Positions 1 to 19,068 of a stretch of 20,001 bases of DNA are shown here, piece after piece. The stretch lies in assembly GCA_008931825.1 (NCBI GenBank), contig QXVZ01004597.1, positions 19,852 to 39,852 on the forward strand, written 5' to 3'. How positions within the stretch are numbered: position 1 is the first letter of the stretch; each line of letters starts with the position of its first letter. The DNA is from Phallusia fumigata. Lineage: Eukaryota > Chordata > Ascidiacea > Phlebobranchia > Ascidiidae. Below the pieces are notes generated by a model. It saw only the letters and a list, made by a program, of their open reading frames with translations, ran no database searches and was not told the origin of the DNA. The translations under genes and the position numbers were made by a program.

Positions 1-1175
1 TCTTTAGCTATAAATGTAGTTTTTATTTGAATAATCCAAACGTTTATAAGTGTATTGAACGAATGGCGGTGTAGAAACGAAATCTGCTACTTAGATTTGG
101 AATATATGTGCCATGATATGACTGACGTCGCCTACATAAACTTGTGTTATGATGCACAAGGCCAACGTTTTCTGAAGCAACATGACGTTGTTTGAAACGA
201 AAATACGTTACGCACTTCCGGTTTTTGATGGCCGAACTTACAAATTAGTGTTAACATGCAGTGAGTGATTGTAAAGCTACTGTTCATACAGCATTGATAT
301 TGATAGCCCGAAAGTTCGCTCAACGGTGAATCATTTCACGCATAGTATTCTTTAGAATTTTAAACGTGCAAGCCATAACGGACTTGGTAGCCTGTGAGCC
401 TGTTGAGAGGTTACAAATGATCACGAAAATGGATAAAGAATCGCTGTGGTGAAGATACAAAATCTGATAGTTTTGTTGTTCACAAGTGTTCTACAATTGA
501 AGTAGAACAGCATTGAAATAAGGCTAGTTAACCAATCTTTAGAAACAATGTGTTGTAAGGAAATTGGGCGTTAACGAATAAATGTAGTCAAACGTTCCTT
601 CCTTGTAATGAACTGTCAAGTCATTTTTTATTTCCTTCTGGCCAAAGGTCATTGAAGCGGAACGAGTAGCAGGAAGTTATTGGACGAAGCGACAATGCTG
701 CGGCGATTCCATTTTACTCTCATTAGGCTACAGTAGCAAGGTCTGGGAAAATTGATTGACGAGCCTGGCGCTTTCGACACTTGTAAACACAAGTGAACTG
801 CTGCTGCACGCATTCAAAGTAGTGACGTAGCTTCCGCCGTTGCGTCATAGCGCGACGCGTATTGGCGTCGGAAATAATGACTGTTCGCAATGTTGGTGTA
901 ATGTGAGGAGCTGTCAGTTACATGGGTGGCGATTGGGCATTTTAGTGTGGGCTGCTTCGTTATGTAGCTAAATCAGATCTTCAAAGGTTTATTGCAGGGA
1001 AGACAGGAATGCTAAAGGCAGGTATGGACGATGGTTGACACATACAATCTGCTACACTGCCGTGAGTAGGCTCAAAACAGTGTAACTTATGTTTCGACCA
1101 ACGAAAGTGATTCTATAAGTCACGTAGTAAAAAGTGGTGATGCACAGGCTAGTTTAAAGTTTGTACCTTAAAAAT
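1..1175 (+). promoter_or_regulatory. Upstream/promoter region of the ARF-like gene (no coding seen)
   Basis: No ORF of useful length is seen on either strand. The stretch around 790-890 is the most CpG-rich part and holds CRE-like words (TGACGTAG near 822 and TGCGTCA near 842). It is therefore the likeliest core promoter or 5' exon of the downstream GTPase gene. That role is inferred from position and base composition only. Confidence 0.3.
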
Positions 1176-1583
1176 GTAAGTAACCTCGGTTTTGTGATTA
1201 GTGTAGGATGTTAAGCAGATGTTGTTTACAACAGATAGTGAATTGCGAGGTAAATCAAGTTTTTCAAAAAGATTGTGCTGTAAAATAGAATTTAAGGCCG
1301 AAAGTTACAAAGTTATGTAGTTTGGCCATCGTTTGAAAAAGAACTAAGTGTCGTAATTTCGTGGCTTGTTACATTTGTATACCGGTAACTAAAGTAAAAA
1401 CATAACTGCCAAAGAGCTTTGTATGATACTTTGTAATGCAACCGTTTTTAAATCTCTGTTGTCATCATCAGTGCATCGCTATGTGCAAGCTCTCTGGCAG
1501 TTATGTTTTTAATAAGGCTACAAGTCGTAGTCTTGTGTTCGTAAGTGCTAAGTTTTTTAACATTTCTGTTGTATTTCAATTAG
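1176..1583 (+). other. Candidate 5'UTR intron (or trans-splice acceptor) of the ARF-like gene
   Basis: A strong donor (AAT|GTAAGTAA, GT at 1176-1177) lies upstream, and a pyrimidine-rich tract ending in TTCAATTAG (AG at 1582-1583) lies 20 bases before the GTPase ATG. The pair would define a 5'UTR intron. If the host uses spliced-leader trans-splicing, as Ciona does, the same AG could instead be an outron acceptor. The interval also contains a decayed interspersed repeat (see 1400-1530), which supports its being non-coding. Confidence 0.45.
1400..1530 (-). repeat. Decayed hammerhead-like/Penelope-like repeat upstream of the ARF-like gene
   Basis: The words GTTGTCATCATCAGTGCAT (about 1458-1476) and GCAGTTATGTTTTT (about 1498-1511) recur in the P450 duplication at 18128-18146 and at 10006 and 17208. 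On the minus strand the first reads CACTGATGATGACAACAG, the same core as the motif at 18131-18141. Here, however, the partner GTCGAAAC has decayed to TTTAAAAAC. It is a repeat fragment, not coding sequence, although an ORF in frame with the GTPase runs through it. Confidence 0.55.
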
Positions 1584-1603
1584 GTAGTGGTAGTTTTAAG
1601 GGT

Positions 1604-2122
1604 ATGGGTAATTCGTGTTCTGGACGTCGCGAAGTGCGTCTTGTATTGATCGGTCTCGACCTTGCTGGGAAGACGTCAGTGCTGAATAAGCTCAAACATG
1701 GCGAAGCCGGTTCAACGACACCCACTGTAGGGTTCAACTTTGAGACTGTGGTATTTAAAAACATGGACTTCAACATTTGGGACACCGGTGGTCAAGACAA
1801 GATACGAGATCTTTGGAAGCACTACTATGAACAAGTTGACGGTATTTTGTTCGTAATCGACTCGACAGATGAACCTAGGATTGATGAAGCAAGGGTTGCT
1901 CTCCACAAAGCCCTTCATGACATCAACTTGCAGAGTGCTTTTGTGTGTATCCTAGCCAACAAACGGGACTTAGAGCAATGTATGAGCATGGACAGTATTC
2001 GCTCAAGTTTGCAGCTTAGCAACTTACCTGAGACCCGAAAGTGGGCATTGCTGGAAGTAAGTGCCTTAAAGGGCACAGGCCTCGATGAAGTTCTTATGTG
2101 GACCGCCAAGCAAAAGAAGTAA
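1604..2122 (+). CDS. ARF/ARL-family small GTPase, divergent, single coding exon
   Basis: The product is 172 residues, the usual size for ARF/ARL GTPases, which switch between GDP and GTP on membranes to control vesicle coats and the cytoskeleton. Visible motifs are the P-loop GLDLAGKTS (17-25), switch I TPTVGFN (39-45), WDTGGQ (59-64) with the catalytic-type Gln64, NKRD (119-122) and SAL (153-155). The start MGNSCS gives Gly2 for N-myristoylation and Cys5 as a possible palmitoylation site. The frame is open upstream to 1436, but that extension lies in a repeat and in a probable intron, and starting there would bury the myristoyl glycine. Oddities: the N-terminal helix is shorter than in ARF1/ARF6, WDTGG replaces the usual WDVGG, NKRD replaces NKQD, and there is no intron in the coding region, so it may be a retrocopy. 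The interswitch and the HYY...RIDEAR region look ARF6-like, but I cannot assign an orthologue. Confidence 0.9.
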   Translation: MGNSCSGRREVRLVLIGLDLAGKTSVLNKLKHGEAGSTTPTVGFNFETVVFKNMDFNIWDTGGQDKIRDLWKHYYEQVDGILFVIDSTDEPRIDEARVALHKALHDINLQSAFVCILANKRDLEQCMSMDSIRSSLQLSNLPETRKWALLEVSALKGTGLDEVLMWTAKQKK

Positions 2123-3900
2123 ACTTTTTGAGGAACTAGGACTTTAGCATCTATTTATAAACCTTCGGCAGTCGACTGAACCAGAGCACACAGCAACTTG
2201 CACTAGCGAACTGCCATGTTTAGGCTACAGGGCTATATAAAGTGCGTTCACAAAGTTTGAAGCTAACGTAGTATATTATGATTTATTCGTTGCGCGAAAC
2301 GTTGTGTTTATTACAACAAGTTTTTACTAAATCGACGAAGTAAGTTTCTAATGAGGGTTTTTGCCTTAAGCGCATGATTTCTAAACAGTTCAACTTTTAA
2401 CCCCAGGGTATAGAATGCACTAACAGTTTGGACTTTTTGATGCAGTTTATAACGTTTTTACGGGGGCTGACATTACACCAGGCTTGTCACATCATGTATG
2501 ACTTCTTGTTGTGGGTGGATATATTCTAAGTCTTACAAGTCGTCTTGTTTTTTGCCCACGAACATATGTTACATACTGATTAAGACTTGTGTACCGTGTT
2601 TGTACTGCCGGGAACTAGTAAGTCAATATTCTACATCATGACAAACTGCTTACCTGAAATGTACTGATTTTGTTAGCTTTATGAACAAATTAATAGTGAA
2701 CTGTGGCCTTTTCCATGCAAAACTCAACCAGATATATACTTCACTATCATCGTTATTGCCAGGTAGTATTCATGTGAACTTCACACGTAAAAATGTCGTC
2801 CCAAAAATGACTAACACACATGTTGTACATTTTCATGTTGCTTTGTGCTTGATACATTCGTGGATTGTTTGTCCCAACGGGATTTCGCTTTATCAATGTT
2901 TACGTTTTATAGAATTGTTCAATTTTAGTTAATGTTTTCTACAGTAGGAATGTACCAATGCAATTTCAAGCACCCATGTTTATATTTGTCATAAAAAATG
3001 TTCTAAAAATTCAATAAGTCGCTAGATATTTGTGGTTCGTTATTAACTCCATTGGTTCAAATGTACTTTACCCTTCGAATAGCCATAAAGGCAGGACATT
3101 TTGAAATCGACATACCCCTGTTCGAACATGGCTTTTTTCTTTCTGAAGCATAGTGATATATTTGTGTCGCTTTCATTCATTTTTATGGCTGTTGTTTTGC
3201 AAATTAATGGGTTTTAAAACTTTGTTCTTTTTGTTATGAGATCAGTTGTAATGTAAGAAGATGAACAGTGGATGTTGAAACAAACGATGTACTTTGGCTG
3301 GCTGTTGCACGTTTACTAGGCAAACGGAAGCAGATATATTCAAGTGTGTAGGTAGTGACCAATGACGGTCGTATCCGTGTAGTCGGGAAAACAAATACTT
3401 AGTAAACATTGCTATGCCTGCTGACCGGACGACTGGCAGGAAAAATGGAAACAAAAGTGGTGAGCACTCTTCGTGCAAACCGAGGTTCCAGCAAGCAAAC
3501 TGAATTTTGCAGAGAGTTTAAGTTAGTGTGTTTCATACGCTTTTCTGATATCCCCCCTGGTAACTCACTGATTAGCAAGAGAAAAATTTAAAATGGTGTA
3601 AATTGACAAACACACTCCTGAACAGCCTGCAGGCAGAAATAAAAAAATACAAAGATAAATTAATCACTAAATGTGATATAAAAACTGGGTGAATTTAGGT
3701 GTCTTACACATTTGTTTTTTTGTCTTGTTTTCATCTGCAATCGCAAATTACTTTGTTGTCAAGCATGTCGACTTGGTTAAGTCTATGGGTTAATTTCACT
3801 TTTCACTTTAAAGACATCTTCACCTGTAAAATACATTCTTTTTTATCCTTTAACTTTACCACTACCGTTGTATTCCGTTTTTAGGCATTTGTTCCAACTT
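2123..3900 (+). other. 3' flank of the ARF-like gene, probable long 3'UTR then intergenic
   Basis: No convincing coding region is seen. Short ORFs at 2681-2932, 3242-3478, 3409-3591 and 3699-3884 have no recognisable domain and look like chance. The first plus-strand AATAAA after the GTPase stop is at 3638-3643. That would imply a 1.5-kb 3'UTR unless a variant signal is used closer in. Confidence 0.4.
3638..3643 (+). terminator. Candidate polyadenylation signal AATAAA
   Basis: This is the first AATAAA downstream of the GTPase stop codon, within an A-rich stretch. No distinct GU-rich element was confirmed after it. Its assignment to this gene is tentative. Confidence 0.25.
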
Positions 3901-5057
3901 CTACTTTATCGTCGCGCTGTACGCCTTCTCTAATTCCCGAAGGTGACAAGTGGCTTTAAGCATTACGCGAATCCCGGGCCGCTTTGTGATTGGCCCATTG
4001 TCCTTTGGGCCGAAAGCAGGTGTTTCCCGTTAGCTGAATCAAGTCAGTCTACTTGTGGTCGCCTTGCTGATCGCTGCTTAAGTTTGTCTTGCGTCGCTTT
4101 GCATCAGTGCTAGCTTTGGTGAGTAGTAAATACCACAGTATTTGTGTTTTATAACAGTTTAAAGTAATAATCTACAGCAGGGTAGGCAAAACCTGGCACG
4201 AGGGCCACGGTTGCCACGGCAGGTACAGTTTTGAGCCAAGTTGAGCGACCTCTTTCTTTTTTTATCGTTATGTGCAGTGGAAGGTAGACTTGGCTTTCGT
4301 GGTGAACCGTTATTACAGGGTTTGAAAACAAATATCTCATGTAGATACTAGATAACCGCTGTAGTGCACTAAATCATTACAAATCTTTTGATTTTTTTTT
4401 GTTTTGTTCATACAATGTATAAATACTAACAGCAAAATAGCTAATACTTAAACTCAAAGGTAAAACCCGATCCTCAAGATAGCCTCAGCATACATTTACA
4501 TAATATTGCACTCTTCTTCATCGGCCCTCCCTCTATGTTAGTTGCTGCTCGACCGACGGTGTCCCGCACACCTAAAACCACGTTAAATATTTTTGCATCA
4601 TAATTCATGATAGATACCCTGTGTACAGTATTTTTAGCTTAACCTTATAATTTTTCGATTTTTAAGTTTTGAAAAAGTTATGTTAACCTCAATATTATAC
4701 TAAAACCATCATTTCCCCATTACAAAACANCTGTGTACAGTATTTTTAGCTTAACCTTATTATTTTTTGATTTTTAAGTTTTGAAAAAGTTATGTCAACC
4801 ACAATATTATACTAAAACCATCATTTCCCCATTACAAAACAAATAAATTTATTTCTACAGCGAGGATCGTTATGTTCCGCTTGGCTGATTTTATGGTTAT
4901 GGTTTTAATTGTGTGGCGCAGTTTCATTTCTTTTCGCGCGCAAGCCTGTGCTCGAGACGCTATGCGTTTGTGTGCTACCATTTTGGCAGGCGTTTTGTGT
5001 CAAAGTGTCATGTTAGCTAACTTCTCTCTGTTTACAGTTTTTAGCAAAGTAATGTAA
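3900..5057 (+). other. Possible small two-exon transcript with 61-codon ORF (4872-5057)
   Basis: A GC-richer stretch (3910-4118) with a TGATTGGCCC CCAAT-type box near 3987 ends in a strong donor, TTTG|GTGAGT (GT at 4119-4120). The matching acceptor is TTTATTTCTACAG, ending at 4860. Eleven bases into the second exon, an ATG at 4872 opens a 61-codon ORF ending at 5057. Its product starts MFRLADFMVMVLIVW and is hydrophobic, with two stretches that could be membrane segments. I recognise no family. The splice-site pair looks real, but the ORF could be chance, so this may be a non-coding RNA, or the 5' end of a gene whose later exons I cannot identify. A further donor-like AAA|GTAATG occurs near 5048. 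Confidence 0.3.
4619..4842. repeat. Tandem duplication, two copies of 112 bp, N at the junction
   Basis: Two head-to-tail copies begin CTGTGTACAGTATTTTTAGC at 4619 and 4731 and end with the same CCATTACAAAAC run. They differ at only a few positions. The single ambiguous base of the window (N at 4730) is the last base of the first copy. The repeat lies in the candidate intron 4119-4860. Confidence 0.9.
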
Positions 5058-5344
5058 ATGTTGTGACTGATTTGTTGGAATTTATTTTGCGGAAATCGAC
5101 CAGAACAATTACAGTTACTTAATCGTTAGTATGCTGTTTGTTTTTTGATCTTTTTTAAACACCTTTTGTAAACGGTTAATTTGTGTGTAAATGGGTTAAA
5201 CAACTGTAATTATAAATTATTAGTATGTAAAGCGTAGTCGATTACCTTGGATTCAATTAAGGACTTAGTTATCATGTACCTTTCTAGATAACGTGCATTG
5301 CATATCGTTGTTGTGATGTCATAATGTGCTGTGTAAGCACTATA
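5058..5344. other. Intergenic, nothing recognised
   Basis: AT-rich sequence between the possible small transcript and the left edge of the duplicated unit. I see no ORF, RNA gene or transposon end in it. Confidence 0.4.
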
Positions 5345-6542
5345 ACGTCACAGAACGGTACGATGCACCGTCAACACAAACTTTCGTTGCTGCAACAGGA
5401 GTGGGTCGTCGTTGAGGGCAGAGCTACGAAGGAGCCCAGCCGAAGGACTGGCATTAAATATCATTATTTACACTTAAGTTTTTATTTTAAGTTTAAGTAT
5501 TAGGTGCCACGAGTGGGCTTTGTCCTGCCTTGAAAGATTGTTCTTGGCAGGCCCTGATCGCTGTAAGCATTATTCTTTCATCCAGGTTGGAAAATTCGTA
5601 ACTAATATTCGTTGCAATACCATGGCAATACATACCAGGCAATAAGCCACGGGCATTTCTACATTTGAGGTGTTGATACGCTTCACCGCCTCTTATTCTC
5701 ACGTGACATCAAGCGTTGCGTTTCTGGTCATCAAGTGGTTCAATGCAATCGATGTCTTCGTCAAGCGCTCCCGAAAGAATGAGGACGTGAAACTCATACA
5801 AACGATGATTGCTGTAACTTAAACAACAATGTTATATGGGTTTTAAGTTGAAAAGCAATCAAAGAAATTAGTAACTGAACTTGATCAAGATTTACTGAAT
5901 GACACACAAGTGGTAAGTATGCATATTGCACAAAAAAGTAAATGAAAGCATAAGTTTTGGTAATTCACTGCATTGTGTATAGCTTTCCTCTTTTTACGAC
6001 GTCGTAGGCTTTTTTGTTTTGCCTTGATTGATCTGTGGCACCTATATGTGACATTTCTTCTATTTCCCACCAGGCTTACGAATTGTATTGGAATACAATG
6101 GTATATTGGCGTTGTAGTAAAAACAACTTGAACCAGCCTCATGCTTTTGTTGCCACACGGATCAAGGCGTGACGTCACACTTTCAAACAATCACAATATC
6201 GTACAATTGGTGACGTTTGTGTCAAGAATGGTCAGAAAAGCAGACAAGATTTAGGTAAATTTGTGACACTGTGCTGTTTTTACCCTTGTTGTGTATAATT
6301 AGTTCGCTAAGACATGCCCACGCAGCTACAGTGAGGAATTTCTGGAGTTGATGTCTTGTTAGTAGCATGTTTTGTTTAGCAACCTGAAAATCACCACACA
6401 AAGCAGCCTGGGCCAAAGTCCTGTCATTAATGGAAAGCGATTCTTTTCCCGTAACCATTGACTTACTTTTTTGTTGGTTATATTTTTCTTGATGCACAAA
6501 CACATACACTGCATAAACGAATAGAAATTATAGTGTTGGCAG

Positions 6543-6699
6543 CAATGGCGTAGCCAGGCCAAAATTTTGAGGGGGGGAGGCAAGTAACCCAACTAATTAA
6601 TGGAAAACTTGGATTTTTTCAGAAGTAGCCTACTTCAAAGTACACTTTTGAATCTTGGGAGGGGCCATGACACCTTTTGCCCCCCTTGGCTACGCCCTG
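6543..6699. mobile_element. hAT-like MITE, 157 bp, with 8-bp target-site duplication
   Basis: The termini are CAATGGCGTAGCCAGG on the left and CCTTGGCTACGCCCTG on the right, imperfect inverted repeats around GGCGTAGCCA. They are flanked by direct repeats GTTGGCAG (6535-6542 and 6700-6707). The interior has a G-run near the left end and a C-run near the right. Unit B keeps the empty site near 13912 (GTTGGCACCAAGGC), so insertion followed the duplication. An 8-bp duplication with CAG...CTG-like ends fits the hAT superfamily. There is no coding capacity, so it would be non-autonomous. Confidence 0.85.
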
Positions 6700-6922
6700 G
6701 TTGGCAGAAGGCAATACAAAATCTACAAGTTGCAACATGAGGTAATCAGTATAGCCTACAAATTTTGTTTATACGTGAATAACCATCATTGTTGCTTTTA
6801 CTTCATGTATGAATAATAAATTTGGTACAATGTACAATAACAGATATGTTGGTCTATACAAAAAGAGTTCTAGTTTCGTCTATACATGGTTTCATGTGTT
6901 TAAAACTCTTTTTTTGTCATTT

Positions 6923-6928
6923 TTTATT
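6923..6928 (-). terminator. Candidate polyadenylation signal for P450 gene A
   Basis: AATAAA reads on the minus strand about 100 bp past the gene A stop codon. The aligned site in unit B (about 14132) has lost it, so support is weak. Confidence 0.3.
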
Positions 6929-7024
6929 CGAATCATTTGCTTTTAGCTTCTAAATATTAGCCATCGTCAACTCTGCATCAAGTAAGTAACGCTGCACATC
7001 CAAAACACATAAACCCCCAATAGA

Positions 7025-11843
<4,819 letters not shown>

Positions 11844-11912
11844 GCCTTTGTCTTTGTTTACTCCCTTGAAAACTGAATACACCGTTCGAAAACTAACAAA
11901 GACTTAATTAAC

Positions 11913-11918
11913 TTTATA
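11913..11918 (-). promoter_or_regulatory. TATA-like box of P450 gene A
   Basis: TTTATAAAGT reads on the minus strand about 70 bp before the gene A ATG, a plausible distance for a TSS plus a short 5'UTR. In gene B the aligned bases read TTTGTACAGT, so the TATA word is not conserved. Confidence 0.4.
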
Positions 11919-12353
11919 AATGATGCAGATTAACCTTATATGACAAGCATCAACTACCATGTACGCGTTGTTATGAGAACAAAATCAAAGAATTAACAAC
12001 AATCGAATAGTTATAAGCACCTGTCGGAACATCTATGCCCAACAAAGGTTCAATTTTAGATCCACATGCCTTTCAGCTCACTTACAATTTTAAACAATAC
12101 GACTAAGTGACCTTTTTTAGAGAACTTTTAAGAGTTTTTACGTTGAGATAATCAAAATCCCAGTTGAGTAACATCAAGTCTTTGCATAATTGTAACCGCC
12201 TAACCATTCTAAGTTGTCTATTTAGTTTTTCTCTCGCTCTGCTGAGTCCGACAACTGTTTTTTTTTCTCGCGAAAGGAGCTGTAAAAATCGCAAGAGAGT
12301 TTTATTTGTCTATTCTGGCCAGGGTTGCGACGTGCGTCATTGCTCAAGCGCAA

Positions 12354-12546
12354 AGCGGAATTCACACCGGACGCGGTTGACGGAGGCGATGCGTAGCGGT
12401 GGTGACTGTGCGCGGATTTTTTGCGTGTTTCGCGTTTTTTTATAGGGAGTTTAAGAATCCCAACCGAGAAAATTACGCCGTCGTGGCATGACGCCGGCAT
12501 GTGTGATGCCCCGAGATCAAAAACCGCGCCTGGTGTGAATCCCGCT
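12354..12546. mobile_element. 193-bp TIR element (MITE) upstream of gene A
   Basis: The ends AGCGGAATTCACACCGG and, inverted, AGCGGGATTCACACCAGG form imperfect terminal inverted repeats that extend to GCGCGGTT. CAA flanks both sides (12351-12353 and 12547-12549). Unit B has the uninterrupted site near 18990 (AAGCGTAACGTCC). A 3-bp target duplication fits PIF/Harbinger, but the superfamily is inferred. The interior has no ORF of note and is CpG-rich compared with its surroundings. Confidence 0.75.
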
Positions 12547-12557
12547 CAATGTCCACT

Positions 12558-12633
12558 CTTACTCATTTGCTGTTTCTGGCTATAAGAGACGCATCCGCAC
12601 CCTTACTCATTTGCTGTTTCTGGCTACAAGAGA
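12558..12633. repeat. Tandem 44-bp period microduplication
   Basis: CTTACTCATTTGCTGTTTCT begins at 12558 and again at 12602, and each copy runs 32 bases to AAGAGA with one difference. Unit B has a single diverged copy near 19030, so the duplication is specific to unit A. Confidence 0.8.
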
Positions 12634-12787
12634 AATGACTTGTTGTTGGAAAAGACTGTTCTAAGCTGTTCTACTACAATACATGTATGTATCCATTTAC
12701 TGGATGGTGGAGACAGTGGGTTTTACATTCAATTAGAAGATACAAGCCAGTAGTTGTGTGTAAAACATTCTTCTACATTTTCTTATC

Positions 12788-14247
12788 ACGTCACAGAACG
12801 GTACGATGCACTGTCAACACAAATTTCGTTGCTACATCAGGAGTGGGACGTCGTTGAGGGCAGAGCTACGAAGGAGCAACACCGAAGAAGTGGCATTAAA
12901 TATCATTATTTATACTTAAGTTTTTATTTTAAGTTTAAGTATTAGGTGCCACAAGTGGGTTTCACCTGCCTTGAAAGGTTTTTCTTGGGAGGCCCTGGTC
13001 GCAATAAGCATTATTCTTTCATCCAGATTGGAAAACTCATAACTAATGTTTATTGCAATACATACCAGACAATAAACCATGGGCATTTCTACATTTGAGG
13101 TGTTGTTACGCTTCACCGCCTCTTATTCTCGCGTGACATCAAGCGGTGTGTGTCTGGTCATCGAATGGTTCAATAAAATCGATGTCTTCGTCAAGCGCTC
13201 CGGAAAGAATGAGGACGTGAAACTCATACAAACGATTATTGCTGTAACTTAAACAACAATGTCATTTGGGTGTTAAGTTGAAAAGCAATCAAAGAAATTA
13301 GAAACTGAACTTGATCAAGATTTATTGAATGACACACAAGTGGTAAGTATGCATATTGCACAAAAAAGTAAATGAAAGCATAAGTTTTGGTTATTCACTG
13401 CATTGTGTATAGCTTTCCTGTTTTTGCGATGCCGAAGCCTTTTTTTATTTTGCCTTGATTGATCTATGGCACCTATATGTAACATTTCTTCTATTTTCTG
13501 CCAGGCTTGCGAATTGCATTGGAATAGAATGGTATACTGGCATTGTAACGAAAACAACTCGGACCAGCCTTCTTATGCTTTTGTTTTCGCCACACATGGT
13601 CAGAAAAGCAAACAAGATTTAGGTAAATTCGTGACACTGTGCTGTTTTTACCCTTGTTGTGTATAATTAGCTCGCTAAGACATGCCCACGCGCCTACAGT
13701 GAGGAATTTCTGGAGTTGATGTCTTGTTGTCAGTAACATGTTTTGTTTAGCAACCTGAACAGCACCGCACAAAGCAGCCTGGGCCAAAGTCCTATCATTA
13801 ATGTAAAGCGATTCTTTTCCCTTAACCATTGACTTACTTTTTTGGTGGTTATATTTTGCTTGATGCACAAACACATACACCGTATAAACAAATCGAAATT
13901 ATAGCGTTGGCACCAAGGCAAAACAAAGTCTACAAGTTGAAATATGAGGTAATCAGCATAAACATTTTGTTCATACTTTTTGAATAACCATCATTGTTGC
14001 TTTTACTTCATATATGAATATTAAATTTGGTACGCATGTACAACAACAGGTATGTTGGTCTATACAAAAAGAGTTCTCTTAATTTCGTCTTCATAGTTTC
14101 ATGTGTTTAAATTAAACTCTTTGTTTGTAATTTTTTGTTCGAGTCATTTGCTAAACATTAGCCATCGTCAACTCTACATCAAGCAAGTATAACGCTGTAC
14201 ATTCTTCCTTTTACAAATCATATTGAAACACATAAACCCCCAATAAA
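12788..14247. other. 3' flank of P450 gene B within unit B, separating the two P450 genes
   Basis: It is homologous to 5345-7024 but lacks the MITE. Minus-strand open stretches (12916-13116, 13315-13557, 13491-13880) show no known domain. The segment acts as the spacer between the gene A 5' flank and the gene B 3' end. No RNA gene was recognised. Confidence 0.4.
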
Positions 14248-18522
<4,275 letters not shown>

Positions 18523-19068
18523 GCCGTTGTCTTTGTTTACTCCCTTGAAAACTGAATACACCGTTCGAAAACAAGCAAAGACTTCATTAACTGTACAAAC
18601 CATGCACCTTAACCGCGGAGAAGCATCGCCTACTACACTTTGTTAAACAACGGTGGAATACGTATAAACACCAATCGGAACTATTATGTTCAACAACGGT
18701 TCAATTTTACATCCATATGCCTTTCAATTCACTTACAATTTTAAACAATACGACTAAGTGACCCTTTACTTTCAACTGTCTTTATGTTAAGATCAAAACC
18801 TTGATGAAGTTACAGCAAGTCTTTGCATAACTGCAACCGTCTAACTATCTCAAGTTGTGCATTTAGTTTTTCGCTTGCTCTACTGAGTTCGATAACTGGG
18901 CTTTTTTACTCGCAAAAGTAGCTGTAAAAATCGAATGAGAGTTTTATTTCACCGATCTGACCAGAGCTTCGCGCGCCATTGCCCAAGCGTAACGTCCACT
19001 CTGAAACGCTTTTTGTTGTTCCCTTGCTGCTCTTCGATTTCTGGCTATGAGACAAATGACTTTGTTTG

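Larger units (their letters stand above)
5345..7024. other. 3' flank of P450 gene A within unit A
   Basis: There is no recognisable gene. Open stretches on the minus strand (5493-5702, 5885-6190, 6222-6509) have counterparts in unit B only because the whole unit is duplicated, and they resemble no family I know. Relative to unit B, about 70 bp near 6150-6225 is extra here (or deleted in B). A transposon sits at 6543-6699. The tract AATAAAAAA on the minus strand near 6921-6928 is a possible polyadenylation signal for gene A, though it is not conserved in unit B. Confidence 0.4.

Noticed and set aside
2681..2932. Plus-strand 83-codon ORF downstream of the GTPase
   Set aside because: AT-rich, no domain, no splice or start context; probably 3'UTR.
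5885..6190. Basic minus-strand ORF shared with 13315-13557
   Set aside because: It lies in the duplicated 3' flank, is low-complexity Lys/Arg-rich, diverges upstream between the copies, and has no recognisable domain.
13491..13880. Minus-strand ORF of about 129 codons with a partner at 6222-6509, sharing a 3-bp in-frame indel
   Set aside because: Similarity is explained by the whole-unit duplication; there is no known domain, no splice context and no conserved start. One in-frame indel is too little evidence of coding selection.
18523..18603. Upstream in-frame ATG giving P450 gene B 27 extra residues
   Set aside because: Gene A lacks an upstream ATG before an in-frame stop, and the membrane anchor follows directly after the internal Met, as in typical microsomal P450s.
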